Part shown: positions 55,507 to 64,000 of the stretch, piece by piece
Position numbering within the stretch: position 1 is the stretch's first letter
Layout of the letters: every line of letters begins with the position of its first letter
Origin: Palsa-506 sp963836355
Lineage (GTDB): Bacteria > Actinomycetota > Actinomycetes > Streptosporangiales > Streptosporangiaceae
Direction: 5' to 3'
NCBI GenBank assembly: GCA_963836355.1
Contig: CAWIJO010000023.1
Location: forward strand, 1-64,000
Length of the DNA stretch: 64,000 bases
Program-made: the position numbers and the translations under genes
Notes under the pieces: model-generated
What the model saw: the letters and a program-made list of their open reading frames with translations, nothing else
Databases searched by the model: none
What the model was told of the DNA's origin: nothing

Positions 55507-56924
55507 CCCGGCGCCGCCGTCCTGGCCAGCAGCCGGCCTGGCTGATCGCCGGAGACCGGCACGCCGCGCAGCCAGGTGCGGCGGACCACCCCGGCCACCG
55601 ACATGCCCGCGTACGGGGTCAGCCGGTGCCGATGGTGCAGCCTGCCGGGATCGACGACGAACTCCTCGTCCGGCGCGAACGCCACCAGGTCAGCGTCGCA
55701 GCCGGGGGCGATCCGGCTTTTGCCAGGCAGGCCGGCGATGTCGGCTGGCCCGCTGGCCATCCAGCGGATGACGTCGGTGAGCTGGTAGCCACGCGCCCGT
55801 GCCTGGGTCCACACGACGGGCAGCGCGATCTGCATGGACGAGATGCCGCCCCAGGCGGCCGTGAACTGGCCGAGTTCCGGCAGCTTGAGCGCCGGCGGGC
55901 AGGGCGAGTGATCGGATACCACGCAGTCGATCACGCCCGCGCCGAGTGCCGCCCACAGCCGCTCGCGGTTGGCCTGTTCCCGGATCGGCGGGCAGCACTT
56001 GAACTCGGTCGCGCCGTCGGCGATGTCCTCCGCGGCCAGGGCCAGGTAATGCGGGCAGGTCTCGACGGTCAGCGGCAGTCCTTCCCGCCGCGCGGCCGCG
56101 ATCATGTCCACCGCGTCGGCGCTGGACAGGTGCAGCACGTGCGCTCGCCCGCCGGTCTCCCGCAGCCCTGCGATCAGGCGCGCGATGGCGGCCGTCTCGG
56201 CGGCGGGCGGCCGGGAGCGCAGGAAGGACCGGTACGACGTGCCGGCCGGCCGCGGCGCGCTCGCGAGCAGGCCGGCGTCTTCCGCATGAACGATCAAGAT
56301 ACTTTTCAACGCGGCAACCCCGTGCAGTGCCTGCGCCAGCCCGGCCTCGTCCAGCGGCGGGAATTCCGGTACCCCGGAATCGGCCAGGAAGCACTTGAAC
56401 CCGAAGGCGCCGGCCTCGTGCAGCGCGGCGAACTGCCCGGCGTTGCCGGGCACGGCGCCGCCCCAGAAGCCCACGTCCACGTGAACCTGGCCGCGGGCCG
56501 ACGCCCGCTTGGCGTTCAGCGCGGCCCGATCGGTGGTGGGCGGGATCGAGTTCAGCGGCATATCAATGATCGCGGTGATACCGCCGGCCGCGGCCGCCCG
56601 GGTGGCGCTGGCGAACCCCTCCCACCTGGTCCGGCCGGGCTCGTTGACGTGCACGTGGGTGTCTGTTAACCCGGGCAGCAGCACCTCGTCGGCGGCGAGC
56701 TCGGTGATACTCGGCTGGCCAGCGAGGCGAGCAGGGCCAGCCGGGCCAGCGAAGCCAGCCGGGCTATCGGGGCCAGCCGGGCTATCGGGGCCAGCGACGC
56801 CTGCCCGACCGTCGTAGCCGCCAACAGAGATGATCTTGCCGTCGCGGACGGCGACTGCCGCCGGGCCGATGCCATCGGGCGTGAGCACGCGCTGGCCACG
56901 CACGATCAGGTCAGCCTCAATCAT
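55503..56924 (-). CDS. allB: Allantoinase
   Basis: 473 residues from ATG 56924. The amidohydrolase metal site is complete: DTHVHVNEPGRTRWEG, the carbamylated Lys in FKCFLADSG, VHAEDAG, HLSSADAVD and Asp in SDHSPC. It opens allantoin to allantoate. A Gly/Pro/Ala-rich insertion (about residues 43-67) is encoded by short tandem repeats, including an 18-bp unit at 56755-56772 and 56773-56790, and lies in a loop of the small beta domain. Confidence 0.93.
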   Translation of the reverse strand: MIEADLIVRGQRVLTPDGIGPAAVAVRDGKIISVGGYDGRAGVAGPDSPAGPDSPAGFAGPAGPARLAGQPSITELAADEVLLPGLTDTHVHVNEPGRTRWEGFASATRAAAAGGITAIIDMPLNSIPPTTDRAALNAKRASARGQVHVDVGFWGGAVPGNAGQFAALHEAGAFGFKCFLADSGVPEFPPLDEAGLAQALHGVAALKSILIVHAEDAGLLASAPRPAGTSYRSFLRSRPPAAETAAIARLIAGLRETGGRAHVLHLSSADAVDMIAAARREGLPLTVETCPHYLALAAEDIADGATEFKCCPPIREQANRERLWAALGAGVIDCVVSDHSPCPPALKLPELGQFTAAWGGISSMQIALPVVWTQARARGYQLTDVIRWMASGPADIAGLPGKSRIAPGCDADLVAFAPDEEFVVDPGRLHHRHRLTPYAGMSVAGVVRRTWLRGVPVSGDQPGRLLARTAAPG

Positions 56925-57087
56925 GATCGCCTCGCCGATGGCTCGCATCTGCCCATGTGCCCGTAGCCCGCCAAGGTACTCGTCCCGGGTCCGCCGGGCG
57001 AGCAGCCCCGCCTGCTTCTCCCGCCGGGCCAGCCCATTCTGTGCTGACCGGGGCATCAGCGCGGCCGAAGTCGTGCACCATAAGGGC

Positions 57088-57483
57088 GTGCAGACGCGGC
57101 GCGCTCCCCTGGTCCTCGCGGCGCGGTCGGTCGCAGCAGTCACGCTGGCGCTGGCCCTGGCCGGATGCGCGGTCAGCAGCTTCTCGAGCGCCCCGCCGTT
57201 CTCCGCTACCGCGCCGCAGCCAGGTCCGTCTGGAGGCCGACGGCCGGGGCACCTGGCCGAAGTCCACGACCCGGGACAGGTAACCGGCACGCTGACCGGA
57301 TCATGCCGGGCCCGCGACGACGGCCGGCTGCCGGACCCGCGCTGGCGGGCGGCGAAGCAGCGCCCGGCCTCCCCGGCCCGCGTGCCGCGCCCGGCCTCCC
57401 CGGCCCGCGTGCCGCGCCCGGCCTCCCCGGCCCGCGTGCCGCGCTCAGTCTTCCCCGGCCCGCGTGCCGCCGGTGGAGGATGA
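57088..57483 (+). CDS. Short lipoprotein with a repetitive tail, probably 3'-damaged
   Basis: 131 residues from GTG 57088. A lipoprotein signal ends in LALAGC. The next block (GHLAEVHDPGQVTGTL, CRARDDGRLPDPR) resembles the start of a small actinomycete secreted protein in which a second Cys-rich part normally follows the PDPR stretch. Here that part is replaced by RPASPARVP repeats from a 27-bp tandem repeat, so the end looks broken. Function unknown. It is divergent from allB. Confidence 0.5.
   Translation: MQTRRAPLVLAARSVAAVTLALALAGCAVSSFSSAPPFSATAPQPGPSGGRRPGHLAEVHDPGQVTGTLTGSCRARDDGRLPDPRWRAAKQRPASPARVPRPASPARVPRPASPARVPRSVFPGPRAAGGG
57361..57469 (+). repeat. 27-bp tandem repeat, three perfect copies and one degenerate
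   Basis: The unit starting CGCCCGGCCTCCCCGGCC lies at 57361-57387, 57388-57414 and 57415-57441, then a 28-base degenerate copy to 57469. It is in frame with the lipoprotein (nine residues per unit). Confidence 0.95.
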
Positions 57484-57532
57484 TCGACAAATCCTAGTGC
57501 AGCCCCCAGAAGGTCCGCCGGCAGAAGCATGA

Positions 57533-58996
57533 CTACGGGCCGGCGGAGATCAGGGCTTTCTCGTGTTCTGAGCGCAGTGCGCTCCACCCCGTGCGCCCGG
57601 TGACTCCTTCGAGCCTCTGCCCGACCGCGAGCCCGTGCTCGCCGATGGTGACCCCGTGCAGTGTCATCTCGTGTCTGCCGCCCCGCATCTTGACGACGTT
57701 GAGCGCCCGGCCCAGCTCCGATCCTTCCTCGACATACCGCAGGTCGATGACGTTGTCGAACAAGAACATCAGCATGTCCAGCGCCGAGGCAGTAAGCCCC
57801 CGGGTGGTCGTCTCGCTGGTGACCAGCAACGAGGCGCCGGCCGCCCGGATGAGCCCGACGAGACTGCGCTTGTAAGCCGGGAAACGCTCCGATTCGCGGT
57901 TGGCCATGACCAGCTCGGCCAGGCTGTCGATCGCGATACGGCTGACCGGATGATCGTCGAGTTCCGCGCGCACCGCGCTGGCAAGGACGTCAAGGTCGAG
58001 ATCGCCCATCGAGACATGTGAGATCACCAGCCGCCCGGCGGCCTGCGCCGACCTGAGGTCCCAGCCGAAACCGGCGGCCATGTCAAGGAGCTGGGCCTCG
58101 GTGTCCTGGAACGTCACGTAGAGGCAGTTGCCCCCATCCTCCAGCGCCTCGGCGATCCAGTGCAGCGCGAAGATGGTCTTCCCCACGCCGGACGGTCCCA
58201 TGATCAGGTTCGCGTCGCTGCGCCTCATCCCGCCGCCCAGCAGCTCATCCAGGCCCGGGATCCCGCTGGAGACCCGCCCGCTGACCGCCGGCACCGCGGC
58301 CGGGATGAGCGTCTCTATCCGCGGGAAAACCGCGACGCCGCCCGCGCCGATCCGCAATGTGTGCTTGCCCGGCCGGTGGCTCGCGCCGCGCATCTTAAGG
58401 ACCCGCAGCCACCGCCGGTCAACCGGCTCGCGGGCCTGGTAATCAAGCTGGATGATCCCGTCCGCGAGGGAGAACTCGATCTCGCTCTGCAACTCCTCCG
58501 GCGTGTACTCGCCCAGCAGCAGCAGCACCGCGCCGGTGTCAGAAAACCGCCCGGTCAGATCATAGAGCGCGCCGCGCAACTCGCGTTCCCCGGCGAAATC
58601 CCGCAGCATCTTCGCGCTGTCGATCACCACAACCGAGGGCTCATCCTCCAGCGTCTTGCGGGTGATCTCCGCGACCATCGGCTCCAGCCCGCCCGGCCGC
58701 GCGGGCCGCAGGAAGTCACCCAGGTGGACATGCTCGACAGCGGCGCCCAGCGCCCCCCGGTCGAAGAAGGCAAACTGCTCCAGATGCCGCACCAGCTTCG
58801 TATGCGGCTCGGACATGGTCGTGTAATAGACAGCCTTGTGCGCCCTGCTGGCGTTGGCGAAGCAGATCTGCTGACCGAGGATCGTCTTGCCCGTGCCGGG
58901 CGCACCGGCAACCACGATCACAGCCCCGGGCTCCAACCCGCCATTCAGCACCAGGTCAAGCCCCGGCACACCGGTAGCAATCCGGTTCACCCGCAA
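57533..58996 (-). CDS. Double-domain KaiC-like RecA-superfamily ATPase
   Basis: 487 residues. Two KaiC domains: N-terminal with Walker A GAPGTGKT (about 32-39) and C-terminal with Walker A GPSGVGKT (about 268-275). Catalytic Glu in the first is replaced by MSEPHTKL-type sequence, while the second has YVTFQDTEAQL. Walker B-like VVVIDSAKML and IAIDSLAELV follow. Cyanobacterial KaiC is a circadian clock; actinomycete homologues lack KaiA/KaiB and have unknown roles. Its start overlaps the stop of the upstream receiver gene by 10 bp, so the two are produced together. Confidence 0.85.
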   Translation of the reverse strand: MRVNRIATGVPGLDLVLNGGLEPGAVIVVAGAPGTGKTILGQQICFANASRAHKAVYYTTMSEPHTKLVRHLEQFAFFDRGALGAAVEHVHLGDFLRPARPGGLEPMVAEITRKTLEDEPSVVVIDSAKMLRDFAGERELRGALYDLTGRFSDTGAVLLLLGEYTPEELQSEIEFSLADGIIQLDYQAREPVDRRWLRVLKMRGASHRPGKHTLRIGAGGVAVFPRIETLIPAAVPAVSGRVSSGIPGLDELLGGGMRRSDANLIMGPSGVGKTIFALHWIAEALEDGGNCLYVTFQDTEAQLLDMAAGFGWDLRSAQAAGRLVISHVSMGDLDLDVLASAVRAELDDHPVSRIAIDSLAELVMANRESERFPAYKRSLVGLIRAAGASLLVTSETTTRGLTASALDMLMFLFDNVIDLRYVEEGSELGRALNVVKMRGGRHEMTLHGVTIGEHGLAVGQRLEGVTGRTGWSALRSEHEKALISAGP

Positions 58997-59346
58997 TCAC
59001 GTCCTTCCTTCAGCAAGCCATCCGCGATCTCCAGAAGGCGCCGCCAGTCATACGGCTTGGTCAGCACCGCATCGGCCGCCCCGGCCAGATGGGTATCACC
59101 GCTCGCAGCCAGGATCGGGATGCGCGTCGTGGCAGCCTCACCCCGCAGGCGCTCGATAAGCTCGACGCCGTCCATGACCGGCATCATCACGTCGGTCACC
59201 ACCAGATCCGGTGCCGACTCCCGCACGGCCCGCAGCGCAGCGGCGCCATCCCCCGCATCACGCACCTCATGCCCCGCCCGCTCGAAGACCCTCCGGAGCA
59301 GGAACCGCTCGTCCGGCTCATCATCCACGACCAGAATCCTCGCCAC
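58987..59346 (-). CDS. Single-domain response regulator (receiver only)
   Basis: 119 residues, no output domain. Acidic pocket ILVVDDEPDE, phosphoacceptor D52 in VVTDVMMP, and the Lys of LTKPYDW. It lies upstream of, and overlaps by 10 bp, the KaiC-like gene, so it probably signals to that ATPase by contact. No histidine kinase is in the window. The 59347-59634 gap has no feature I can support. Confidence 0.9.
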   Translation of the reverse strand: MARILVVDDEPDERFLLRRVFERAGHEVRDAGDGAAALRAVRESAPDLVVTDVMMPVMDGVELIERLRGEAATTRIPILAASGDTHLAGAADAVLTKPYDWRRLLEIADGLLKEGRDCG

Positions 59347-59634
59347 CCGCCGCCTCCATTCTGGCTACGGAACGTAACAGATTATAAACGTTTCGTGATC
59401 GCGCTGGCCAGCCGTCAGCGCGCACAATCGACCTGCACGAACGCGCGCCGCGAACCCTTGCGCTCCGGGGGACAGGCGCTGTGCGGGGGACTGATCCGGT
59501 TCGGGCGACCTCTGCACATCGCGTAACGGCACGCCCGCAGGGCGGTCCAGGCTGCGGCTATTCACGAGGCTGCGCGGGCCGCCGGAGCTGGGCCGGCTGC
59601 ACCGGGGGAGGCGAGTGAGCACGCCCGTCGGGTA

Positions 59635-60924
59635 TCACCGCAGGGACTCCAGGGATGGGCGGTCGAGGCCGGAGAGGGTGATGACCTCGTGCTCCGTGGT
59701 GGCACCGCAGGCTAGGGCGCGGGTCACGAAGCCGGCCAGGGCCCGGGCGGTAGCCGGCTCCTCAAGGCCCTTCGCTCTCCGGTCCGCGTAGTCGTGCAAC
59801 CGTTCGCAGGCAGCGGGGAGGCCCTCGCGGAAGAAACCAAAAGTAGCGGCATACCGGCTGGCTAGCTGGGCCGGGTGCAGGTCCCAGCCCTGGTAGAAGC
59901 CGCGCTCCAGGGAACGGCGGACCAGGCGGGAATGCAGCTGCCAGGCCGCGAAGACCTCATCGCGGCTGCCCTCGGGCACCACGTTGGACGAGCCGTCGGA
60001 CAACCGGACGCCGGTGCCGGCGGCGGCGACCTGCATGACTGCGCGGGCGTAGTCGGCCGCCGGGTGCTGCATGCTCTGGTACGCCGCCGCGATGCCGAGC
60101 GAGGCGCTGTAGTCGTAGGTGCCGTAGTGCAGCCCGGTCAGGCGCCCGGCCGCGGCGTGCACGCAGCGGGCGATCACCGCCGTGCCGTCCGCGCCGAGGA
60201 TGATCTGCGGGGTCTCGACCTGGACCTCGAAGGTCAGCCGGCCCCGGGTCAACTGGTGCTCCTCCTCCAGCCACCGGCACAGGTGCGCCATCGCCTCGAC
60301 CTGCGTGGCCGAGGTGACCTTGGGCAGGGTCACGGTGAAGCCCGGCGGCAGCGGCCCGTCGCCGAGCAGCCCGGCCAGGAAGATGTCCAGTGTCCTGATC
60401 GCCCGGTGCCGGGTGGCCGGCTCCAGGCTCTTGCACCGCAGGCCGGTGAAAGGCGGCGCCAGCCCGGCCGCCACGGCTGCCGCCAGCTCGGCCGCTGCGC
60501 TGGCCGCGTCGGCGTCCTCGGCCTCGTCACCGCGGTCGCCGTAGCCGTCCTCGAAGTCCAGCCGCAGGTCCTCGACCGGCTCGGCGGCCAGCTTGGCGCG
60601 GACCAGCGGCAACACCCCGGCCGCCAGTCCCGGCGGGATGCCCATCGCCGCGGCGAATTCCGCCGACTCTCGCGCGAAGCTGCCCAGCGCCAACAGTGCC
60701 CGCCGACCCCATTGCGCGGGCAGTTCCGGGCCGAACTTATCGGCGGGCACGTACACGGTGTGGACCGGTTGCCGGCCGGGCGGGTCTCCTGGGTAGCCCG
60801 CGGCAAGTTCGGTGTCAGCCACGGCGAGCAGCGCGTCGAGCCCGGCGATCGCAGCCTCCGTCAGCCCAGCCGGCCCGCGCCAGGCTGGCCGGTGCCGGGC
60901 TGGCCTGCGCCCGGCAGTCGTCAC
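59635..60924 (-). CDS. DUF6986/HpcH-HpaI-type aldolase
   Basis: 429 residues from GTG 60924. It has a citrate-lyase/HpcH-like barrel with RLDFEDGYGDRGDEAEDAD (metal-binding acids), LPKVTSATQVEAMAHL, FEVQVETPQIILG and GLHYGTYDYSASLGI. The family occurs in actinomycete purine-catabolism clusters, where an aldolase or lyase for ureidoglycolate-type C2/C3 units would fit, but the reaction is not proven. Its start overlaps the xanthine dehydrogenase stop by three bases (GTGA). Confidence 0.82.
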   Translation of the reverse strand: MTTAGRRPARHRPAWRGPAGLTEAAIAGLDALLAVADTELAAGYPGDPPGRQPVHTVYVPADKFGPELPAQWGRRALLALGSFARESAEFAAAMGIPPGLAAGVLPLVRAKLAAEPVEDLRLDFEDGYGDRGDEAEDADAASAAAELAAAVAAGLAPPFTGLRCKSLEPATRHRAIRTLDIFLAGLLGDGPLPPGFTVTLPKVTSATQVEAMAHLCRWLEEEHQLTRGRLTFEVQVETPQIILGADGTAVIARCVHAAAGRLTGLHYGTYDYSASLGIAAAYQSMQHPAADYARAVMQVAAAGTGVRLSDGSSNVVPEGSRDEVFAAWQLHSRLVRRSLERGFYQGWDLHPAQLASRYAATFGFFREGLPAACERLHDYADRRAKGLEEPATARALAGFVTRALACGATTEHEVITLSGLDRPSLESLR

Positions 60925-63290
60925 GAAGTCCCCGTCAGGTGTTCGGGCCGGACCGGGACGCGGGTGAGGTCGAGCCCGGTTGCCGCCCGGATCGCGGCCA
61001 GCACCGCCGGGCCGGACGAGATCGTCGGGGCTTCGCCGACCCCGCGCAGGCCGTACGGGGCGTTCGGGTCCGGGTACTCCAGGACCTCGATCCGCATCGG
61101 CGGCATATCCAGGATCGTCGGGATCAGGTAATCGGTAAACGACGGGTTCCGGATCCGCCCGCCGGATATCAGGATCTCCTCCATCACTGCCAGCCCCAGG
61201 CCCTGCGCCGTCCCGCCCTGGATCTGCCCGATCACCGCTTGCGGGTTCATCGCCTTGCCGACGTCCTGCGTGCAGGCAAGATCGACCACCTTGACCAGGC
61301 CGAGGCCGGTGTCGACGTCCACCACGGCCCGGTGGGCGGCGAACGCGTACTGCACATGGGCGAAGCCCTGGCCGGTTTCCGGGTCGACCGGGTGGGTCGG
61401 CCGATGCCGCCACTGCACGGTCTCCTCGATGGCCCGGCCGCCGACGAGTTCCGCCAGCGTCGCGATCGTGCCCTCAGCGGCCGAGGTCACCAGGCCGCCG
61501 GCCAGCCCGAGATCGGCCACCGTGCGGCCGATCCGCTGCTGCGCGGCAACGAAGATCCGGTCCCGGACCTTCGCGCAGGCGGCCTGCACGGCGCCGCCGG
61601 TCAGGTACGTCTGGCGCGATGCCGACGTGGACCCGGCCGACCCGACCGCGGTGTCCGGCGGGTACACCACGACGTTTTCCACGCCGAGCTCGGTGCGGCA
61701 GATCTGCTGCTCGACCGTGACCAGGCCCTGACCGACTTCGGCAGCAGCCGTGTGTACGGTGACCACCGGCTCGCCGCCAGTTGCCTCCAGCCGGACCCGG
61801 GCGGTGGAGTAGTCGTCGTAGCCCTCGGAGAAGCCGACGTTCTTGTAGGCCACGGCGTAGCCGATCCCGCGGACGAGATCCTCGCCGTGCGTCGTATTCG
61901 ACACCCCGCCGGGCAGGTCCCGCAGGTCAGGATCCGGATTCCCCGGCCGCTGGCCGTCCGGCAGTGGCATCGCCTGCAGGCGCCTGAGCAGCTCCTCGAC
62001 CGGTGCCGGGCTGTCCACGATCTGGCCGGTCGGAGCCTCGCTGCCCAGGCTCATCGCGTTCCGGCAGCGCAGCTCGACCGGGTCCATGCCAAGCGCCGCC
62101 GCGAGCTTGTCCATCTGCGCTTCGTAGCCGAATGCCGCCTGCACCGAGCCGAAGCCGCGCATCGCCCCGCACGGCGGGTTGTTGGTGTAGGCGCCGTAGG
62201 CGTCGACATGCACGTTCGGCACGACATAAGGGCCGATGCCCATCGTGCCGCCGTTGCCGACCACCGCCGGTGTGCTGGACGCGTAGGCGCCACCGTCGAA
62301 GTAGATCTCGGCCCGGACGTAGGCCAGCGCGCCGTCCCGGCTCGCGCCGTGCTCGTACCGCATGGTCGCCGGGTGCCGGTGCACGTGCCCGAAGAACGAC
62401 TCCTCCCGGTTGTAGGACATTTTCACCGGCTTGCCGGTATGCAGCGCCAGCAGGCACGCGTGCACGTGCATGGACAGGTCCTCGCGGCCGCCGAACGCGC
62501 CGCCGACCCCGGCCAGGGACAGCCGGACCTGCTCCGGCGGCAGGCCGAGCGCGGCGCAGATCTGCCGCTGGTCGACGTGCAGCCACTGAGTCGCCACGTA
62601 CAGGTCGACGCCGCCCGCGCCGTCCGGCACAGCCAGCCCGGCCTCCGGCCCGAGAAACGCCTGGTCTTGCATCCCCACCGTGTATTCGCCGGTGACCACG
62701 ACCTCGGCCGCGGGCGCCGGATCGCCCTTGCGGATCTTGAGATGGCGGACCAGGTTGCCATGCTCGTGCAGCCGCGGCGCATCGGGGCGCAGCGCCGCCC
62801 GCGCGTCGGTGACCGGATCGAGGACTTCGTAGCCCACGGTGATCTTCTGGGCTGCCCGGCGGGCGATCTCCGGATGGTCGGCGGCTACCAGGGCCACCGG
62901 CTCGCCCTGGTAGCGGACCACGTCGGAGGCCAGCACGGGCTGGTCGGACAGCTCAAGCCCGCAGACGTTGGCGCCGGGTACGTCCTGGTAGGTCAGCACG
63001 GCGTACACGCCGACGGTGGCCAGCGCCTCGCCGATCTTGATGCCGGTGATCCGCGCGTACGGGTGCGGGCTGCGCAGCGTGACGCCCCAGAGCATGCCCT
63101 CCATCCACAGGTCGCTGCCGTAGGCGAACTGGCCGGTCACCTTGAGCGTGCCGTCCGGCCGCACCGCGCTGGCGCCGATGCCGGCCGTGGTTCCCGTGGT
63201 GCCTGTGGTGCTGGTGGGACTAGTAGGGGTGACGGCGGCGGGGGTGGTCGTGGGGGTGGGGGTGGGGGTGGGGGTGGGGGCGGGACTCAT
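60921..63290 (-). CDS. xdhA: Xanthine dehydrogenase, molybdenum-binding subunit
   Basis: 789 residues from ATG 63290, overlapping the deaminase stop. Moco-binding segments: GVGGAFGGREDLSMH, the GAMRGFGSVQ loop, and the active-site Glu in LRGVGEAPTIS. It oxidises hypoxanthine and xanthine to urate. The iron-sulfur and FAD subunits are not in the window and may lie to the right of the deaminase. The first ~30 residues are a PTPTPT/TTGTTG tract, encoded by a 6-bp G-rich repeat, so the real start may lie further in. Confidence 0.9.
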   Translation of the reverse strand: MSPAPTPTPTPTPTTTPAAVTPTSPTSTTGTTGTTAGIGASAVRPDGTLKVTGQFAYGSDLWMEGMLWGVTLRSPHPYARITGIKIGEALATVGVYAVLTYQDVPGANVCGLELSDQPVLASDVVRYQGEPVALVAADHPEIARRAAQKITVGYEVLDPVTDARAALRPDAPRLHEHGNLVRHLKIRKGDPAPAAEVVVTGEYTVGMQDQAFLGPEAGLAVPDGAGGVDLYVATQWLHVDQRQICAALGLPPEQVRLSLAGVGGAFGGREDLSMHVHACLLALHTGKPVKMSYNREESFFGHVHRHPATMRYEHGASRDGALAYVRAEIYFDGGAYASSTPAVVGNGGTMGIGPYVVPNVHVDAYGAYTNNPPCGAMRGFGSVQAAFGYEAQMDKLAAALGMDPVELRCRNAMSLGSEAPTGQIVDSPAPVEELLRRLQAMPLPDGQRPGNPDPDLRDLPGGVSNTTHGEDLVRGIGYAVAYKNVGFSEGYDDYSTARVRLEATGGEPVVTVHTAAAEVGQGLVTVEQQICRTELGVENVVVYPPDTAVGSAGSTSASRQTYLTGGAVQAACAKVRDRIFVAAQQRIGRTVADLGLAGGLVTSAAEGTIATLAELVGGRAIEETVQWRHRPTHPVDPETGQGFAHVQYAFAAHRAVVDVDTGLGLVKVVDLACTQDVGKAMNPQAVIGQIQGGTAQGLGLAVMEEILISGGRIRNPSFTDYLIPTILDMPPMRIEVLEYPDPNAPYGLRGVGEAPTISSGPAVLAAIRAATGLDLTRVPVRPEHLTGTS
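63249..63279 (-). repeat. Hexanucleotide G-rich repeat (G-quadruplex-capable)
   Basis: On the + strand TGGGGG recurs five times in a row (63249-63279) with four or more G-runs of five, which can form a quadruplex. It encodes Pro-Thr pairs at the extreme N-terminus of the xanthine dehydrogenase subunit. Confidence 0.9.
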
Positions 63291-64000
63291 GACGTCACGC
63301 CTGCCTTGCTGAGCAGGGCCTTGCTGGCGGCACTGGCCGCGTTGGCGACCTCGTCCTCGTCGACGGTCAGGACGCGATCGAGCTCCACGATGAGCTGGCC
63401 GTTGACCAGCAGCAGATTCAGCGGAGCAGGCCCGCCGAGCACCAGCGCAGCCACCGGGTCGGCGATACCCGCCTGCGGCAGCAAGTCCAGCCGCCACAAG
63501 GCGATGTCGGCGAGCTTGCCGGGCTCCAGGGAGCCGATCTCGGCTTCCCGGCCCAGCACCCGGGCACCGCCGATGGTCGCCATTTCCAGCGCGCGGCGGA
63601 CGCCCATCGCCTGCGGCCCGCCCGCCGCCCTGGCCACCAGCACCGCCGCCCGTACCTCGCCGAGCAGCGAGCTCGCCTCGTTCGAGGCGGGCCCGTCCAC
63701 GCCCAGGCCGACCGGCAGGCCGGCCTCGAGCAGGTCCCGCGTCCGGCAGATGCCCGCGCCGAGCCTGGCGTTGGACGACGGGCAGTGCGCGACACCGGTG
63801 CCGGTTGCGGCCAGCCGGGCGATCGCGTCGCCAGTCAGGTGCACGGCATGCGCCAGCCAGACGTCGCTGCCCAGGAAGCCGAGCGAGTCCAGGTACTCGA
63901 CCGGCAGGCAGCCGAAGTGCGCCCGGCAGTAGCCGTCCTCGTCCGCGGTCTCGGCTACGTGCGTGTGCAGCCGGACCTGCGCCTTCCTGGCCAGCTCAGC
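63287..64000 (-). CDS. 8-oxoguanine/guanine deaminase-type amidohydrolase, cut by the window edge
   Basis: The visible 237 codons are the C-terminal part of the amidohydrolase barrel: LHTHVAET (metal/substrate His-Glu), WLAHAVHLT, HCPSSNARLGAGICR (the family signature for 8-oxoguanine and guanine deaminases) and the catalytic Asp in GLGVDGPASNEASS. The gene starts beyond 64000. It produces uric acid or xanthine for the neighbouring dehydrogenase and shares ATGA with it, so the three genes 59635-64000 form one operon. Confidence 0.88.
   Translation of the reverse strand, partial: AELARKAQVRLHTHVAETADEDGYCRAHFGCLPVEYLDSLGFLGSDVWLAHAVHLTGDAIARLAATGTGVAHCPSSNARLGAGICRTRDLLEAGLPVGLGVDGPASNEASSLLGEVRAAVLVARAAGGPQAMGVRRALEMATIGGARVLGREAEIGSLEPGKLADIALWRLDLLPQAGIADPVAALVLGGPAPLNLLLVNGQLIVELDRVLTVDEDEVANAASAASKALLSKAGVTS

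Noticed and set aside
57206..57490. Leftward collagen-like frame over the 27-bp repeat
   Set aside because: Produced by the tandem repeat only; no start or stop support, and the + frame has a clear lipoprotein signal.
63249..63279. Second CRISPR-like or satellite array
   Set aside because: Units are 6 bp without spacers; a simple hexanucleotide repeat.
60696..63932. Rightward frame of over 1000 codons opposite the xanthine dehydrogenase
   Set aside because: Arg/Pro/Gly-rich shadow frame of a well-supported gene on the other strand, typical of high-GC third-position bias.

Overview
The window is very GC-rich DNA with GTG and TTG starts, mycothiol- and F420-linked families, a PAC2 protein, a DUF222/HNH (13E12-type) protein and an ECF42 sigma factor. 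This points to a filamentous actinomycete (Actinomycetota, perhaps the Streptosporangiales/Streptomycetales side). The rank below phylum is inference. No taxonomic marker gene beyond one tRNA and one aminoacyl-tRNA synthetase is present.

Left end (1-3.6 kb): remains of an integrated element. A tyrosine integrase is broken by about eight frameshifts. It is followed by a 15-repeat CRISPR array without any cas gene, and then by tRNA-Thr(GGT), whose 3' end faces the element and so is a likely attachment site. 3.9-16.8 kb is ordinary chromosomal sequence: an esterase, two large surface/membrane proteins, an archaeal-type prolyl-tRNA synthetase, a DinB protein, a mycothiol-dependent formaldehyde dehydrogenase with two partners, an aldo/keto reductase, a small P-loop kinase and a GH3 lipoprotein. 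17-29.3 kb holds a selenium-binding-type methanethiol oxidase, small oxidoreductase families, an MFS exporter, a 13E12-type HNH protein, an ABC exporter with a divergent regulator, PAC2 and carbonic anhydrase. 29.5-35 kb holds a MetE-like methyltransferase and a sigma factor fused to a zinc motif, membrane segment and outer domain, then two small-molecule enzymes.

35.4-45.4 kb carries a one-carbon module: an MttB-type corrinoid methyltransferase fragment, an ASKHA corrinoid-activation protein, a DUF1638-MetF fusion, EtfA/EtfB, formate-THF ligase and a cyclodeaminase-type enzyme. Together these could move methyl groups from a methylated amine through corrinoid and THF to formate, with electrons leaving through ETF. 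However, several of these genes are truncated or fused. 45.6-54.4 kb has an acetate-type transporter, a carboxyethylornithine synthase, a PLP decarboxylase, a D-aminopeptidase, two gene remnants with internal deletions, and an ECF42 / DGPF / RibD-like module. 54.4-64 kb is a purine/ureide catabolism region (allantoicase, allantoinase, DUF6986 aldolase, xanthine dehydrogenase, 8-oxoguanine/guanine deaminase) with a double-domain KaiC-like ATPase and a lone receiver protein set inside it.

A theme of the window is damaged but recognisable genes: single-base frameshifts in at least five otherwise well-preserved genes, two head-to-head pairs that have both lost their 5' ends, and internal deletions in a GMC oxidoreductase and a DUF574 methyltransferase. 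Either the genome carries many small deletions or the assembly has a systematic problem in GC-rich, hairpin-prone sequence. The sequence alone cannot decide.
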